This document shows, in pieces, positions 16,314 through 17,223 of a stretch of 17,223 bases of DNA. The DNA is from Mageeibacillus sp. UBA1193 (GTDB lineage: Bacteria; Bacillota; Clostridia; Saccharofermentanales; Saccharofermentanaceae), in the NCBI GenBank assembly GCA_002310155.1, contig DBYF01000129.1:1-17223 (forward strand), in the 5' to 3' direction. A program made the position numbers and the translations under genes. Under the pieces are notes generated by a model. The model was not told the DNA's origin and searched no databases. It saw only the letters and a program-made list of their open reading frames with translations. Within the stretch, counting starts at the first letter, position 1, and each line of letters begins with the position of its first letter.

Positions 16314-17188
16314 ATCAGCAGCAGTTGAATAAAGAAGACTGGGGTAAAGTAGAGAGAAAGAGAGGCTTTTTCCGTTCTTATGCCCGTGACTTCGGTAAAG
16401 TAACCGCAGGAAACGCAATCATGCTCATCGCGAACATGATCATCTTTCCGATCGCCCTTTGTGTTGTCATGCTGCTTTTCCCGATGATCTTTCCGTCATT
16501 TCTGCCGGATGAATTGAAAGAATATATCATTAACACAGGACTTGTAGATAAGGCTCTGGTCACGGATGAAGAAGTAAACCAGATCTATTACCTCATGTGT
16601 ATGCTGAGCGGATTCCTTCTGAATGGTCTTCTCCTTGTTGCCAACGGTCCATTCTGTTCGGCGGTCAGCTACTACTTTAAGAACGTGATCATTGGTGAGA
16701 ATGATCTTAGAGCAGACCTGAAAAAAGGTCTTAAGGATAACTGGAAGAAATCTCTGGGTGCCGGTGCGATCTCAGTATTTGTCACTTGTGTCCTGCTCTT
16801 TAACATCGGATACTACCAGAACGGTCCATTCAGTGATGGAGCGATGGGAATGGCAGCGAAGTCGTTCTTTTTCTGCATCCTGTGGTTCTGGAGCAGTATG
16901 CAGCTCTTTATCTATCCGCTGATCGCCTGTGTTGAGCTTTCTTTCAGGGAAGTTTACCGGAATGCGGCAGTTATGGTCGTTAAGAATTTCCCGATCGCAC
17001 TCCTCGTATTTGTCGTTCAGGCTGTGCTTTTCGGATTTCTTCCGTTTATGCTCGTTTTCACCGTCGGATCTCTCGGATATGGTATCGCAATACTCCTGTA
17101 CCTGCTCTTTTCCTTTGGTTTTGTTGGATATGTTTCCATGTACATCACATGGCGCGCGATCCAGAAGATCCTTCATGAAAACGACTGA
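16310..17188 (+). CDS. DUF624/YesL-like integral membrane protein
   Basis: About 292 residues with roughly six membrane segments: near residues 35-62, 90-113, 142-163, 182-208, 225-248 and 252-280. The block GPFCSAVSYYFKNVIIGE, followed by a charged LKKGLKDNWKKS helix, and the YPLIACVELSFREVYRNAAVM block resemble the DUF624 (YesL) family, in which GPATAALYYVLRK and YLFPLLARF occur at these places. The assignment is by recalled pattern and moderately sure. DUF624 proteins often sit with carbohydrate transport genes, but none are seen here; function is unknown. I chose ATG 16310 because it gives an ATGA overlap with the trmFO stop. A TTG at 16304, two codons upstream, is closer to a GGAG site (16295-16298) and is an alternative. 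The gene is complete, ending 35 bases before the window edge, with no terminator visible in those bases. Confidence 0.65.
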   Translation: MNQQQLNKEDWGKVERKRGFFRSYARDFGKVTAGNAIMLIANMIIFPIALCVVMLLFPMIFPSFLPDELKEYIINTGLVDKALVTDEEVNQIYYLMCMLSGFLLNGLLLVANGPFCSAVSYYFKNVIIGENDLRADLKKGLKDNWKKSLGAGAISVFVTCVLLFNIGYYQNGPFSDGAMGMAAKSFFFCILWFWSSMQLFIYPLIACVELSFREVYRNAAVMVVKNFPIALLVFVVQAVLFGFLPFMLVFTVGSLGYGIAILLYLLFSFGFVGYVSMYITWRAIQKILHEND

Positions 17189-17223
17189 TCCACAGGTTGT
17201 TGTATCTTTTTGATCTGTTTATT

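Noticed and set aside
1..17223. GATC looks clearly over-represented (8 in bases 1261-1920 by eye)
   Set aside because: ATC is the preferred isoleucine codon and often follows codons ending in G (AAG, GAG, CTG), which makes GATC automatically. No clustering typical of an origin or methylation-control site is seen.
17189..17223. Possible terminator after the last gene
   Set aside because: Only a short T run without a stem is visible in the 35 remaining bases.

Overview
The window is a dense stretch of housekeeping chromosome from an anaerobic, Gram-positive-type bacterium, most likely class Clostridia (Bacillota). This rests on four things: a 2-hydroxyacyl-CoA dehydratase activase-type protein of fermentative anaerobes, polA close to coaE, the Firmicutes-type order comM-dprA-topA-trmFO (trmFO is the folate/FAD-dependent enzyme typical of Firmicutes), and AGGAGG-like ribosome binding sites. 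Base composition looks close to even, with strong preference for ATC (Ile) and for CTT/CTC and AAG codons in most genes. I cannot name the genus.

Left block (1-8672, all + strand). The 3' part of a large acyl-CoA dehydratase activase-related gene is followed by polA (DNA polymerase I with a degenerate proofreading domain), coaE (last step of CoA synthesis), a 107-residue three-helix membrane protein whose start overlaps the coaE stop, an ABC exporter half-transporter, a short-chain dehydrogenase and a second three-helix membrane protein of 94 residues. Spacing is tight (gaps of 12 to 24 bases or overlaps) up to the dehydrogenase, so these genes probably form one long operon. A 70-base gap separates the last small gene. 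A strong two-way hairpin terminator at 8679-8708 closes the block.

Middle and right block. ychF (ribosome-associated ATPase) lies on the - strand and runs into the same terminator from the other side. It has its own extended -10 promoter in the 152-base divergent gap (9822-9973). From that gap the + strand carries comM, dprA, topA, trmFO and a DUF624/YesL-like membrane protein. comM and dprA overlap and act together in processing incoming single-stranded DNA during transformation. topA has a consensus-like promoter that begins inside the end of dprA. trmFO follows after 2 bases, and the final membrane protein overlaps trmFO by an ATGA junction.

I see no RNA gene, CRISPR array, insertion sequence, prophage or defence island, and no convincing new biological system. 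The most useful leads are modest: the two small membrane proteins that look like possible relatives on either side of the ABC transporter/dehydrogenase pair, the dehydrogenase that lacks the usual tetrad asparagine, and an 8-base direct repeat overlapping the ychF promoter.
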